Assembly: GCF_048571125.1 (NCBI RefSeq)
Contig: NZ_CP182343.1
Location: 1,302,001-1,366,000 of the forward strand
From: Arcobacter siniprincipis
GTDB taxonomy: Bacteria; Campylobacterota; Campylobacteria; Campylobacterales; Arcobacteraceae
DNA: 64,000 nt
Direction: 5' to 3'
Shown here: positions 42,227-50,906 of the stretch, piece by piece
How positions within the stretch are numbered: the first letter of the stretch is position 1
How the letters are laid out: every line of letters starts with the position of its first letter
Position numbers and translations under genes: made by a program
The notes under the pieces: model-generated
Told to the model about the DNA's origin: nothing
Seen by the model: the letters and a program-made list of their open reading frames with translations, nothing else
Databases searched by the model: none

Positions 42227-43789
42227 TTGAAATATTTAATGGCCATTGATGCAGGAACAGGTAGCGTTCGGGCGGTTATTTTTGATACTAATGGAAATCA
42301 AATAAGTGTAGGTCAAAGGGAATGGACGCATTTAGAAGATGAAGGTGTTAAATACAGTATGAGCTTTGATTTTACTACAAACTGGCAACTATGTATTGAT
42401 TGTATAAAAGAAGCAATTGAAAAATCACAAATAAATCCAAATGATATTTTAGCCCTTAGTTCTACAAGTATGAGAGAAGGTATTGTTTTATATGATAAAG
42501 ATGGAAATGAGCTTTGGGGTGTGGCAAATGTTGATGCAAGAGCAGGTGAAGAGGTTAAGTACTTAAAAAAACATTTTGAAGGTATAGAAGAAGAGTTTTA
42601 TCATACTTCAGGACAAACTTTTGCATTAGGCGCACTTCCTCGAATCTTATGGCTTAAGAATAATAGACCTAAAGTTTATGAAAAAGTAGCAAAAATCTCT
42701 ATGATAGGTGATTGGATTTTAGCAAAATTAAGTGGTGTAATTGCAAGTGACCCAAGCAATGCAGGAACTACTGGTATATTTTCACTTCTTAAGAGAACTT
42801 GGGATTGTAATCAAGCTTTAAAAATTGGACTAAAAGATGATATCTTTCCTCCTTGTTATGAAGTAGGGACTATTATTGGATTGGTTAATGAAAAAGCTTC
42901 AAAAGAAACAGGACTTTCAAATAATACAAAAGTCGTAATGGGTGGAGGAGATGTTCAATTAGGCTCTGCTGGATTAGGAGTTGTAGAAGTTGGACAAGTA
43001 GCAGTTCTTGGTGGTTCTTTTTGGCAACAAATTGTAAATATATCATCTGATATTTATCCTCCATCAAATATGAGTTTAAGAGTCAATCCCCATGTTATTC
43101 CAAATCAATCACAAGCAGAAGGGATTACCTTTTTTTCTGGACTTATTATGAGATGGTTTAGGGATGCTTTTTGTGATATGGAAAAACTTGAAGCAAAAGA
43201 AAAAAATATTGATGTTTATGAAGTACTTGAAGAAAAAGCAAAAGATGTTCCTATTGGTTCATATGAAATCATGCCTATTTTTTCTGATTCTATGAAGTAT
43301 GGTAAATGGTACCATGCAGCACCTTCTTTTATAAATTTAAGTATTGATTCAAATATTTGTAATAAGGCATCTATGTTTAGAGCATTAGAAGAAAATGCCT
43401 GTATAGTCTCTTCAATTAATTTGGAAAAAGTAGAAGCTTTTACAAATCTAAAATTTGAAGAAATAGTATTTGCAGGTGGAGCTAGTAGGGGAAAACTTTG
43501 GCCTCAAATACTAGCAGATGTAACTGGTTGTAAAATTAAAATACCAAAAGTGACAGAAGCTACGGCACTTGGAGCAGCAATGGCAGCAGGTGTAGGTGCT
43601 GGTATTTTTGAGACACTTAGTTTAGCTTCAAAAGAATTAGTTGTTTGGGATAAAGAGTATTTACCAAACCTTGAAAATAAAAAGATATATGATGATATAA
43701 AAGAAAAGTGGATAAAAATTTATAATAAACAATTGGAATTAGTTGATAATGGATTAACTAATTCTATGTGGAAAGCACCAGGAGTATAG
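42227..43789 (+). CDS. lsrK: Autoinducer-2 kinase (FGGY family)
   Basis: 520 residues. It reads like enterobacterial LsrK throughout: LMAIDAGTGSVRAVIFDTNG, STSMREGIVLY, ANVDARAGEEV, DPSNAGTTG, VMGGGDVQLGSAGLGVV, RVNPHVIP, MRWFRDAFC, WYHAAPSFINLSID, MFRALEENACIVSS, EATALGAAMAAGVGAGIF and a GLTNSMWKAPG ending. LsrK phosphorylates 4,5-dihydroxy-2,3-pentanedione (AI-2) in the cytoplasm. I chose TTG at 42227 (GGAG six bases upstream, giving MKYLMAIDAG); TTG 42215 is an alternative. The cupin gene abuts. No lsrR, lsrF or Lsr transporter is in the window. Confidence 0.9.
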   Translation: MKYLMAIDAGTGSVRAVIFDTNGNQISVGQREWTHLEDEGVKYSMSFDFTTNWQLCIDCIKEAIEKSQINPNDILALSSTSMREGIVLYDKDGNELWGVANVDARAGEEVKYLKKHFEGIEEEFYHTSGQTFALGALPRILWLKNNRPKVYEKVAKISMIGDWILAKLSGVIASDPSNAGTTGIFSLLKRTWDCNQALKIGLKDDIFPPCYEVGTIIGLVNEKASKETGLSNNTKVVMGGGDVQLGSAGLGVVEVGQVAVLGGSFWQQIVNISSDIYPPSNMSLRVNPHVIPNQSQAEGITFFSGLIMRWFRDAFCDMEKLEAKEKNIDVYEVLEEKAKDVPIGSYEIMPIFSDSMKYGKWYHAAPSFINLSIDSNICNKASMFRALEENACIVSSINLEKVEAFTNLKFEEIVFAGGASRGKLWPQILADVTGCKIKIPKVTEATALGAAMAAGVGAGIFETLSLASKELVVWDKEYLPNLENKKIYDDIKEKWIKIYNKQLELVDNGLTNSMWKAPGV

Positions 43790-44164
43790 ATGAAATTAAC
43801 AAACGAAAATGAACATGAATATAGATTTGGAACACATGGACCAAAATATTTAACAAAAGGTCCTATGGTAGATATGGGAGTTGTTGTAATTGGTGTAGGA
43901 GAAGAACATCCCTGTCACAAACACACAAAACAAGAAGAGTCTTTTTTTGTTTTAGAAGGTGAATGTAGTGTTTATCTTGATGGAGTAAAAGTTGTAATTA
44001 AAAAAGGTGATTATTTACAATGTGATCTAGGTGAATCACATATGTTTATAAATGAAAGCGAAAAGCCTTTTAAGGCAGTTTTTATAAAAGCTCCACATTT
44101 TGAAGTGAAAGATTCAGTATATATTGATTGGAAACCTGGACAAGAATTTATAAAAGAGGATTAA
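43790..44164 (+). CDS. Cupin-domain protein next to lsrK
   Basis: 124 residues, single cupin barrel. Motif 1 is PCHKHTKQEESFFVLEGE and motif 2 GDYLQCDLGESHMFIN; His, Glu and His ligands for a metal are present. The ATG begins immediately after the lsrK stop, so the two are co-transcribed. Related cupins bind or isomerise sugars. It could act on AI-2 or its phosphorylated form, but this is inference. The potassium channel gene follows two bases later. Confidence 0.85.
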   Translation: MKLTNENEHEYRFGTHGPKYLTKGPMVDMGVVVIGVGEEHPCHKHTKQEESFFVLEGECSVYLDGVKVVIKKGDYLQCDLGESHMFINESEKPFKAVFIKAPHFEVKDSVYIDWKPGQEFIKED

Positions 44165-44166
44165 TA

Positions 44167-44937
44167 ATGGAATTTAAAAGGAATTTGTATTTTATTCTTG
44201 AAAGACCAGCAAATCATAAATATGGAATGTTTGTTCAAGCAATTATTTATATAAATATATTTGCTAGTATTTTGATATTATTTCTAGAAACAGAAGAGTC
44301 TTTAAAAGGATATATGCATATATTAAATTATATAAATATATTTAGTATTGGACTTTTTACTCTAGAATATATTGCAAGAATATATTGTATAAATTATGAT
44401 AATAAGAAAAAAAGAATGAAGTACATTTTTTCTCCTTTTATGATTATTGATTTGTTAGTCTTATTACCTTTTTATTTATCTTTTTTCCCTTTTTTAAATA
44501 TAGATTTGGCATTTCTTAGAACTTTGAGAGTTTTAAGAATTTTCAAACTTTTTAGACTAGGAAAATTTATAGAATTTGATAATATATTGGCTCAAATAGT
44601 AAAAGAAAAAAAAGAGGAGTTTATATTTATTTTAATAGCTTCTGTTATAATATTATTTACAATATCACCTTTAGTATATTTTGCAGAACACGATGCCCAA
44701 CCTACAGTATATAAAAGTATGTTTGATTCTCTTTGGTGGTCAGTAATAACATTTACAACTGTTGGATATGGAGATATGTATCCAATAACAGGTTTTGGGA
44801 GAATATTAGCTACATTTTTAAGTGTATTTGGAATAGCTTTTTACGCAATACCTGGTTCTATCTTAACATCTGCATTTTTAGATAAGATGAATCATAAAAA
44901 GCATTATAAAGAAGAAAATATTAGTGATGAAAAATAA
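44167..44937 (+). CDS. Voltage-gated-type potassium channel (ion transporter)
   Basis: 256 residues, six membrane helices. S4 has LRTLRVLRIFKLFRLGKF; the pore loop carries the K+ filter TVGYGD in WWSVITFTTVGYGDMYPITGFGR. N- and C-termini are short. It forms a homotetrameric K+ channel in the inner membrane. I chose ATG 44167 (AGAGGA upstream, 2 bases after the cupin stop). It might be read from the lsrK transcript, but a functional link is not implied. Confidence 0.92.
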   Translation: MEFKRNLYFILERPANHKYGMFVQAIIYINIFASILILFLETEESLKGYMHILNYINIFSIGLFTLEYIARIYCINYDNKKKRMKYIFSPFMIIDLLVLLPFYLSFFPFLNIDLAFLRTLRVLRIFKLFRLGKFIEFDNILAQIVKEKKEEFIFILIASVIILFTISPLVYFAEHDAQPTVYKSMFDSLWWSVITFTTVGYGDMYPITGFGRILATFLSVFGIAFYAIPGSILTSAFLDKMNHKKHYKEENISDEK

Positions 44938-44945
44938 GGTCTAAG

Positions 44946-45905
44946 ATGGAAAAAAGAATATTAGAAATCGAAAAACTAAAAGCTGCTCTTGGTGAAAGTT
45001 TAACACAAGAAGAAATAGAGAAAAAACTAAAAGAAAAATTGGAAGCAAAGAGTGAAAAAGAAAGTGTAAAAAGCGAACTTATTGTTGAAGAAGAAGTTAA
45101 ACAAGATGATATAGATGATGAAACAAAGGAATCTGAAAATATTGATAAAATAAATGAGGAAATTATTGATGAGAACAAAGATGACCTAATAGAAAAAGAA
45201 TCAAATAAATTAGAAGAAAATCCAACAGAAGATTTAACAAATTTTGAAATTGAAGTTGAGGAGATAAGTGCTGAAAAATTAGCACTTCTAAATAAAAGAA
45301 GAATGGAAGATTTAAAAGTAAACAAAAAAAGTTCTATAAATATAATTATATATCTTTTTTCTTTTATTGCTATTCTTTTGATAATTTTTGCAGCATATTT
45401 GTTTATGAGTAAACCTGCTGTAAAAGAAGTAGTTGTTTATAAAAAGAGTGAACCAAAAGAGATAATAAAAGAAATAGTAACAGAAAAAATGGTTCCTGCA
45501 AAACCTCTTGATGATAAGCAATTAAAAAATTACTTTAATTCAAACAAGTATGAAATTTACAAATGTTATGATTTTAAAGTGGGTATTGCAACTTTTCCAA
45601 ATGAGTGTAAAAAAACACTAAAAGACTTTTTAGCAAAAAACAAAGATAGTTTTAAACTAGAAGTTACAGCCGTAATATCTCCTGATGATAAAGAGATAAT
45701 AAAAAAAGCTAATTTAGAAAATGCAAGTGATACACTAAAAGAGTATATTATAAGAGGATTCTCAAGACAAAGAGTTTTAGAAACATCTTTTTATATAAGA
45801 GATGTTTTAAAAGATGATGTTATTTTAACTCCTGTAAATTATTATGTTAAATCTAAAAAGTTAAGTAAAGGAATAATTATAAAAGCCTACTATTTAGAAA
45901 AATAG
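44946..45905 (+). CDS. Unknown single-pass membrane protein with acidic coiled-coil domain
   Basis: 319 residues. The first 130 are highly charged, Glu/Lys-rich and probably coiled coil. One membrane helix follows (about 132-155, IIIYLFSFIAILLIIFAAYLF). The C-terminal 150 residues are probably periplasmic, with TAVISPDDKEIIKKA and RGFSRQRVLETSFYIRDVL, and two Cys (CYDF, NECKK). The tail may resemble an OmpA-like region, but the peptidoglycan-binding signature is not clear. Function unknown. It starts eight bases after the K+ channel gene. Confidence 0.7.
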   Translation: MEKRILEIEKLKAALGESLTQEEIEKKLKEKLEAKSEKESVKSELIVEEEVKQDDIDDETKESENIDKINEEIIDENKDDLIEKESNKLEENPTEDLTNFEIEVEEISAEKLALLNKRRMEDLKVNKKSSINIIIYLFSFIAILLIIFAAYLFMSKPAVKEVVVYKKSEPKEIIKEIVTEKMVPAKPLDDKQLKNYFNSNKYEIYKCYDFKVGIATFPNECKKTLKDFLAKNKDSFKLEVTAVISPDDKEIIKKANLENASDTLKEYIIRGFSRQRVLETSFYIRDVLKDDVILTPVNYYVKSKKLSKGIIIKAYYLEK

Positions 45906-45908
45906 TAG
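45887..45908 (+). terminator. Rho-independent terminator at the end of the coiled-coil gene
   Basis: Perfect 9-bp stem CTACTATTT/AAATAGTAG with a 4-base loop, followed by ATTTTTATTT; overlaps the last codons. Confidence 0.75.
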
Positions 45909-45916
45909 ATTTTTAT

Positions 45917-46396
45917 TTATTTATGAGATATATTCTTTTCTATTAGTTTTCCCTCTTCATTCATCAAATAAGCAGCTCCAAAACCTAAAACTAAAGATTT
46001 ATCTTTTGGAGTTAGTTCAACTATTTTAAAATCTTTCATTTTTCTAATAAATGAAAGATTATCTCCATATCTTTTATCAAATAATTCAAAATATTTTTCA
46101 CCTTCAACTATTTTACATGAGGCAGAAAAATATAATCTTTTTCTAGCATAAATATGAGAAGCATCTTTTTCGTCTTCTATTAAAAAAACATGAGCTTTTA
46201 AAGTGTCTTCGATATTTTTATAATGGGGTAGGGCAGAACTCATAACAACATAAAATTTATTATCATCTTCCACAAAGGGTGAGTAGTTTGTTAGGGGTTC
46301 ATTGTCTTTACTTGTTGTTGAAAGAGTTAAAGAGAATTTGTCTTTTGGAAAAGTTTTAAATGCATTAATTATTTCTTCATTTGTTAGTTTATTCAT
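45917..46396 (-). CDS. HugZ-like/pyridoxamine-phosphate-oxidase-fold protein
   Basis: 159 residues. Split-barrel FMN-binding fold: FSLTLSTTSKDNEPLTNYSPFV, KFYVVMSSALPHYKNIEDTLKAHVFLIEDEKDASHIYARKRLYF and KSLVLGFGAAYLMN near the end. These match the HugZ family of heme-degrading enzymes. Known HugZ/ChuZ proteins are about 250 residues with an additional domain; this one is short, so heme oxygenase activity is uncertain. ATG at 46396 has AAGGAAAT upstream; the longer start is less likely. Confidence 0.8.
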   Translation of the reverse strand: MNKLTNEEIINAFKTFPKDKFSLTLSTTSKDNEPLTNYSPFVEDDNKFYVVMSSALPHYKNIEDTLKAHVFLIEDEKDASHIYARKRLYFSASCKIVEGEKYFELFDKRYGDNLSFIRKMKDFKIVELTPKDKSLVLGFGAAYLMNEEGKLIEKNISHK

Positions 46397-46483
46397 GGAT
46401 TTCCTTTTTTGCATTATATATTTAAAATATTAAAATAAATTAAAAAGGTTATTTTAGTAAAATAGTATAAACAAAGGGGTTTT

Positions 46484-47422
46484 ATGAAAAGATTTTCAAA
46501 TGAAAATATGTTAGAAATAATTGAATATAGTACAAATTATTTGAAAGATAAAAAGAGTAGATTTATTTACGAGTTTGAAGTTTTGAATCCAGATATCTCT
46601 TTAGATGCATATAGTGGAGAGAAGTTTATTATAGAAAATAAGGAGTATATATATCGAAGTTATAATTCATGGAATTCCTTAGCACAAGCTCTATTTTGTA
46701 AATTACAGACTCCCCAAGTTATTTCAAAAGAGTTTATTAAATTATCTTTTGTGAAACTAGACCAAGATGATAGTTTTCATAAAAGTTCAAGTGAACAAAG
46801 TGAAAAGTATGGTATAAATTCAATCTTTGATAATATCAATAAAAATGAAGAAGCCTCATTCATTTATTATTATATGAATGCTTTAAAAAATGTAGATATA
46901 AGTTCAAAAACAAAAGTATTAAATTTAGGTGTTAATAGTGGAGGAGAATTTGAGGTTATAAAACAACTTTCAAGTGATTATAAAAAGACTCACTTTACAG
47001 GAATTGATTTTTGCGAGTCTGCTATTAATAAAGCTAAAACAAATTTTGATGAATCAAATTTTTCATTTCTAGCTGAAGATATAAATAATATAAATAATTT
47101 AGATTTAGGTAAGTTTGATTTGATAATATCAATAGGAACTTTACAAAGTACGACATTAAATTTTAAAACATTTTTTATGTCTTTGGTTCAAGATTACTTA
47201 GAAGATAGAGGTTCTATAATTTTGGGATTTCCAAATTGTAGATGGATTGATACTCAAATGATTTATGGGGCAAAGGCACCAAATTATAACTATTCAGAGT
47301 TGTCAATTTTATTTAATGATGTGATATTTTGTAAAAAGTATTTACAACAGAAAAAATATAGAGTCACTATTACAGGAAGAGATTATATATTTCTAACTGC
47401 AACATCAATAAAAAAAGGTTAA
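46484..47422 (+). CDS. Class I SAM-dependent methyltransferase
   Basis: 312 residues. The N-terminal 140 residues have no clear family. The methyltransferase core (about 145-260) has KVLNLGVNSGGEFEVIKQL as motif I, FTGIDFCESAINKAKTNF as motif II, and DLIISIGTLQST as motif IV. The C-terminal end has KKYRVTITGRDYIFLTAT. Substrate unknown. It lies one base upstream of the MltB gene and is probably co-transcribed. Confidence 0.82.
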   Translation: MKRFSNENMLEIIEYSTNYLKDKKSRFIYEFEVLNPDISLDAYSGEKFIIENKEYIYRSYNSWNSLAQALFCKLQTPQVISKEFIKLSFVKLDQDDSFHKSSSEQSEKYGINSIFDNINKNEEASFIYYYMNALKNVDISSKTKVLNLGVNSGGEFEVIKQLSSDYKKTHFTGIDFCESAINKAKTNFDESNFSFLAEDINNINNLDLGKFDLIISIGTLQSTTLNFKTFFMSLVQDYLEDRGSIILGFPNCRWIDTQMIYGAKAPNYNYSELSILFNDVIFCKKYLQQKKYRVTITGRDYIFLTATSIKKG

Positions 47423-47423
47423 T

Positions 47424-48404
47424 ATGAAGTTTATATTTATATTTATTTTTATATTTTTGAATCTTTCTTTTGCAGAAGATTTTAATAAGATAAAAAGTGT
47501 CGAAGAATTTAAAAGTTATATGGCAAAAGAGCACAAATTTAATAAAAAAGAGTTGTCAGATTTATTTTCAGATGTAATGATTCAAAAAGATTCTTTATGG
47601 TTTTATACAAAACCTCATAAAACAGATTATAAGACACACTATTGGACAGATTATAGTAAAAATTTTTTATCAAAAAAGAAAGTACAAGCGGGAGTTGATT
47701 TTTTAAAAAATAACAATGAGGCTTTATACAAAGCTTATAAAGAGTATAAAATACCAAGTGCATATATAGTTGCAATAATTGGAATTGAGAGCAATTATGG
47801 TGGCTTTATGGGTAAAAATCCTACTTTTGATACTTTAAGTACTTTAGCATTTAAAGAAAATAGAAGAAATAGTTTTTTTAAAAAAGAACTTGAAGCATAT
47901 TTACTTATGACTAGAAAAGAAAAAATAGATCCCAAAGAGATTAAAGGTTCATTTGCAGGAGCAATAGGTTATTGTCAATTTATGCCTAGTAATTTTAAAA
48001 AAGTAGCAGTTGACTTAGATGAAAATAATCAAATAAGACTTGACAGACCAACTGATGCAATTGGAAGTGTTGCAAATTATCTTAGAATGAGTGGATGGGA
48101 AAGGGGAACTCCAGTTGCTGTTGAAGTTAATTTTGAGGGAAAAAGATTTGATAAGTTTAAAACTGGATATGCAACTTCATATGATAGAAATGATTTAGTT
48201 GGTATAAAACCTATTGAAAGGTTTTATTATGATAAACATGTTAGTTTGATAAAATTGAAGAAAAAAGATAGTGATGAACTGTGGTATGCAACTAAGAACT
48301 TCAAAGTAATTACTACTTATAATAGAAGTGCTTATTATGCCATGGCAGTTCATCAATTGGCAAGTAAAATAAAAGAAGAATATCTAAAACAAAAAAATAA
48401 TTAG
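47424..48404 (+). CDS. Lytic murein transglycosylase (MltB family)
   Basis: 326 residues with a signal peptide (1-17, FIFIFIFLNLSFA). The catalytic Glu is in IIGIESNYGGFMG, followed by TFDTLSTLAF and FAGAIGYCQFMPSNFKKVAVDLD and SVANYLRMSGWERGTP, the MltB/SltB signature. It cleaves glycan strands of peptidoglycan to 1,6-anhydromuropeptides in the periplasm. There is no lipobox, so it appears soluble. Its 3' end overlaps the convergent gene at 48401. Confidence 0.92.
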   Translation: MKFIFIFIFIFLNLSFAEDFNKIKSVEEFKSYMAKEHKFNKKELSDLFSDVMIQKDSLWFYTKPHKTDYKTHYWTDYSKNFLSKKKVQAGVDFLKNNNEALYKAYKEYKIPSAYIVAIIGIESNYGGFMGKNPTFDTLSTLAFKENRRNSFFKKELEAYLLMTRKEKIDPKEIKGSFAGAIGYCQFMPSNFKKVAVDLDENNQIRLDRPTDAIGSVANYLRMSGWERGTPVAVEVNFEGKRFDKFKTGYATSYDRNDLVGIKPIERFYYDKHVSLIKLKKKDSDELWYATKNFKVITTYNRSAYYAMAVHQLASKIKEEYLKQKNN

Positions 48405-49444
48405 TGATAATTAATATAGTTTGGTTTAGTCCACATCATTCTTCCTTTTACTGGTTCTAATCCTAAAATTTGTTTAGGTGTCATCAGTGGTTTTTTATCA
48501 TTTTTGTAGAAAATTTTAAAACCACCTTGGGCAATTTTATTTGCATCTTTATTGTATAAAGAGTTATAAATCTTTATTTTAGTACTGCCTTTTCCATGTC
48601 CATCAATGTTATATGTAAGATTGATCCTATCATATTTTTTTACTAAGTTTTTATTTCTTAACATTCTTTCATAAAACATATGAATTAAAAGCATTCTTTT
48701 GCCTTCAATATGATTATCTATCATATAGTTTTGCATAGCTTCTTGTACTTCATTTACATCTTTTGCAAAAATATGTCCTATTAGTTTACCTGGAGGATAT
48801 TTTCTATGTTTTGGAATCTTAAATTCAGGATCAATTGCAATATGAACATTTGGATATTTTAAAAACTTTAAAATAGGTTCTACTGCTTCCATTGGGCTCA
48901 TTGTTCCTAATTGTACATCTAATATAACAGCAAAGTTTTCCTTTTGTGCTCTGTTGATATATTTCATAATTAAAAGTTCATTTAGAGGTTTTATATGGTC
49001 ATAATCATTACCTGACTCTAAAGTTGCTACATCTTTTATTATATGATATGTAGGTACTATTTTTACACCATCTGAGATTGTTTCATACTCTTTTTTTACT
49101 AATTTCATTTTTTTAGTAAGATCATCAATATTAAGTTCTCCTAATATTCCTAAAGATTTAGCATATGGTCTTCCATAAAAACCAATTAAAATGTCATTTG
49201 GATTATACGTGTTAGGTAGAATTTCATTTTTTACATTTATATCATTCTTTATAATATTTTTAGTAGCTGTTTCATCAAGAGTTGTCTTTTCTTGGATAAC
49301 ATTAATTGCATTTTTTTGAATTTCATTTTCTTGAGTTATACTTTTTAAAGTTGGACTTTCTTGGGTTATATTTTCTTGACTAGCATTTAAAAAAGTAGTG
49401 AAAATTATACTAATCATAATAATAACATTTTTCATTTTGTACAT
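48401..49444 (-). CDS. Exported protein of unknown function (TIM-barrel-like)
   Basis: 347 residues. Signal peptide (1-22, ending FLNASQ), a Thr/Glu-rich linker (about 25-75), then a globular domain: ILIGFYGRPYAKSLGILG, ILDVQLGTMSPMEAVEPI, VHIAIDPEFKIP, MLLIHMFYERMLRN and INLTYNIDGHGK. Alternating strands with Asp/Glu ends suggest a TIM barrel, possibly a glycoside-hydrolase-like enzyme acting on cell-wall sugars. No family is recognised with confidence. AAGGAAT precedes the ATG. Confidence 0.75.
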   Translation of the reverse strand: MYKMKNVIIMISIIFTTFLNASQENITQESPTLKSITQENEIQKNAINVIQEKTTLDETATKNIIKNDINVKNEILPNTYNPNDILIGFYGRPYAKSLGILGELNIDDLTKKMKLVKKEYETISDGVKIVPTYHIIKDVATLESGNDYDHIKPLNELLIMKYINRAQKENFAVILDVQLGTMSPMEAVEPILKFLKYPNVHIAIDPEFKIPKHRKYPPGKLIGHIFAKDVNEVQEAMQNYMIDNHIEGKRMLLIHMFYERMLRNKNLVKKYDRINLTYNIDGHGKGSTKIKIYNSLYNKDANKIAQGGFKIFYKNDKKPLMTPKQILGLEPVKGRMMWTKPNYINYH

Positions 49445-49516
49445 TTAATTCCTTATATATTATTCGGGATTATGCCAAAAAAGTATTGTGATTATCTTGA
49501 AAGTAGAAAAAGATTT

Positions 49517-50077
49517 CTACTTTTGGTCTTTTAATTTAACTATTAGATTTTCTAGTGTTTCTTCACCAACTGGACCTATGAATTTTTCAATCATTACTCC
49601 ATCTTGTGCAAAAAGGTATGATTCTGGTATTTTTTGAACATCATTAAATGCTTGTGCAACTTTTGCATTATCCGCACCTACAGTTACTGGAAAGTTCATA
49701 TTATATTTTTTCATAAATGCTGCTAGGTCATTTTTACTAATTTGATCTTTAAATAAAATTGATACTACTTCAAATTTATCGGGATATTTTGAAGTCAACT
49801 TAGAAAATACTGGAATCTCTTCTTTACAAGGAGGACACCAAGTGGCAAAGAAATTGATTAGAATTATTTTTCCATTTAATTCTTTCGATGTTAAAATATC
49901 TTTTGAATATTCAAAACTAATTTTTTTACCTTCAGTTGTGATTAGGTTAAATATGTTTTCATTCTTTTCTTTTTTTAGATCATTAAAACTAGGTGTATCT
50001 TTAATGACAGTTTTTGCATCTTCATCACAGCCTGTAAATAAAAACAGTGTTGTTAATAGAAGTAAAAAGTATTTCAT
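49517..50077 (-). CDS. TlpA-family thioredoxin lipoprotein
   Basis: 186 residues. Lipoprotein signal (LLLLTTLFLFTGCDED, Cys17). The redoxin domain has ILINFFATWCPPCKEEIPVFSKL with active site CPPC, and the cis-Pro segment VQKIPESYLF. It reduces periplasmic thiols, often in cytochrome c maturation. I chose the ATG at 50077 (AAGGAAAT upstream); it overlaps the dsbB stop by one base, so the pair is an operon of an oxidant and a reductant. Confidence 0.9.
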   Translation of the reverse strand: MKYFLLLLTTLFLFTGCDEDAKTVIKDTPSFNDLKKEKNENIFNLITTEGKKISFEYSKDILTSKELNGKIILINFFATWCPPCKEEIPVFSKLTSKYPDKFEVVSILFKDQISKNDLAAFMKKYNMNFPVTVGADNAKVAQAFNDVQKIPESYLFAQDGVMIEKFIGPVGEETLENLIVKLKDQK

Positions 50078-50496
50078 TAATTTCCTTTTGAATTTTTGTA
50101 AATTTGTATTTGCAATAGAAAAAGCAAAAAGTACGCTATAAATGACAAAAATGGTATTGTAATAAATCCAAACCAATTAATATAAACAGTAGAACAAGGA
50201 ACACCTTGTACACAAGGAACCATGTCTTCTGAAATTATGCCAAACATTAGTAAATTATGATAAATACTAAATAGTAAACCTATACAAATAAGTACAAAAG
50301 TATATTTAAATATTTTGTCTTCAGGATATAATAAATTAATTAAAAATATTAACACAAGAGGATACATAAATATTCGTTGATACCAACACATACTACAAGG
50401 AATGAATTGCATCACTTCACTAAAAAAAAGACTTCCAAGTGTTGCAACTAAAGAAATTATAAACGATAATAATATTAAATTTGAATTTTGTTTCAT
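50077..50496 (-). CDS. DsbB-like disulfide bond formation protein
   Basis: 139 residues, four membrane helices. The first periplasmic loop has PCSMCWYQR and the second VPCVQGVPCSTV, the two redox-active pairs of the DsbB/BdbC family. It re-oxidises DsbA-type proteins and passes electrons to quinone. ATG at 50496 has AAAGGTCAT upstream. A DsbA-like gene lies at 34045, far from it. Confidence 0.9.
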   Translation of the reverse strand: MKQNSNLILLSFIISLVATLGSLFFSEVMQFIPCSMCWYQRIFMYPLVLIFLINLLYPEDKIFKYTFVLICIGLLFSIYHNLLMFGIISEDMVPCVQGVPCSTVYINWFGFITIPFLSFIAYFLLFLLQIQIYKNSKGN

Positions 50497-50586
50497 AAAT
50501 GACCTTTGGTAATGAAAATATACCAAGTCTATTTTAACAGAAGCTTAATATAAATCTATTTATAATGAAATAAAAAAAGGCCTAAT

Positions 50587-50886
50587 TTGATTGAAGCAAC
50601 AGTTGTGATATTTATACTTGTTAGTTTGGCTTTGCTGATATTAATTTATAAACAAATTAATAAAACTAAAAGTAGTGAAAATACAGAAGTAAGAACAAAG
50701 CAAGATATTATAGATGGATATGAAAAATTGATTTTAGATGTTATTGAAAATAATAAAGATGATAAAAAGTTGATGATTGAAAAAAAGACTCAAATTTTAA
50801 AAGTTGTTTCTAAAGATTTACATAATAATATATATTTTGATGATGATGAAGCTAAATATATAATCTCAAAGCTAGCTGAGCTTTAA
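50587..50886 (+). CDS. Small single-pass membrane protein, unknown
   Basis: 99 residues: an N-terminal membrane helix (ATVVIFILVSLALLILIY), then a charged helical cytoplasmic part with YEKLILDVIENNKDDKKLMIEKK. No family recognised. TTG start with AAGG upstream. It precedes the sensor kinase by 20 bases. Confidence 0.65.
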   Translation: MIEATVVIFILVSLALLILIYKQINKTKSSENTEVRTKQDIIDGYEKLILDVIENNKDDKKLMIEKKTQILKVVSKDLHNNIYFDDDEAKYIISKLAEL

Positions 50887-50906
50887 TAAATGGATTAAGG
50901 AATCTT

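Noticed and set aside
44921..45325. 134-codon Ser-rich minus-strand frame
   Set aside because: It is the antisense of the Glu/Lys-rich coiled-coil gene; Ser/Phe runs are the complement of Glu/Lys codons.
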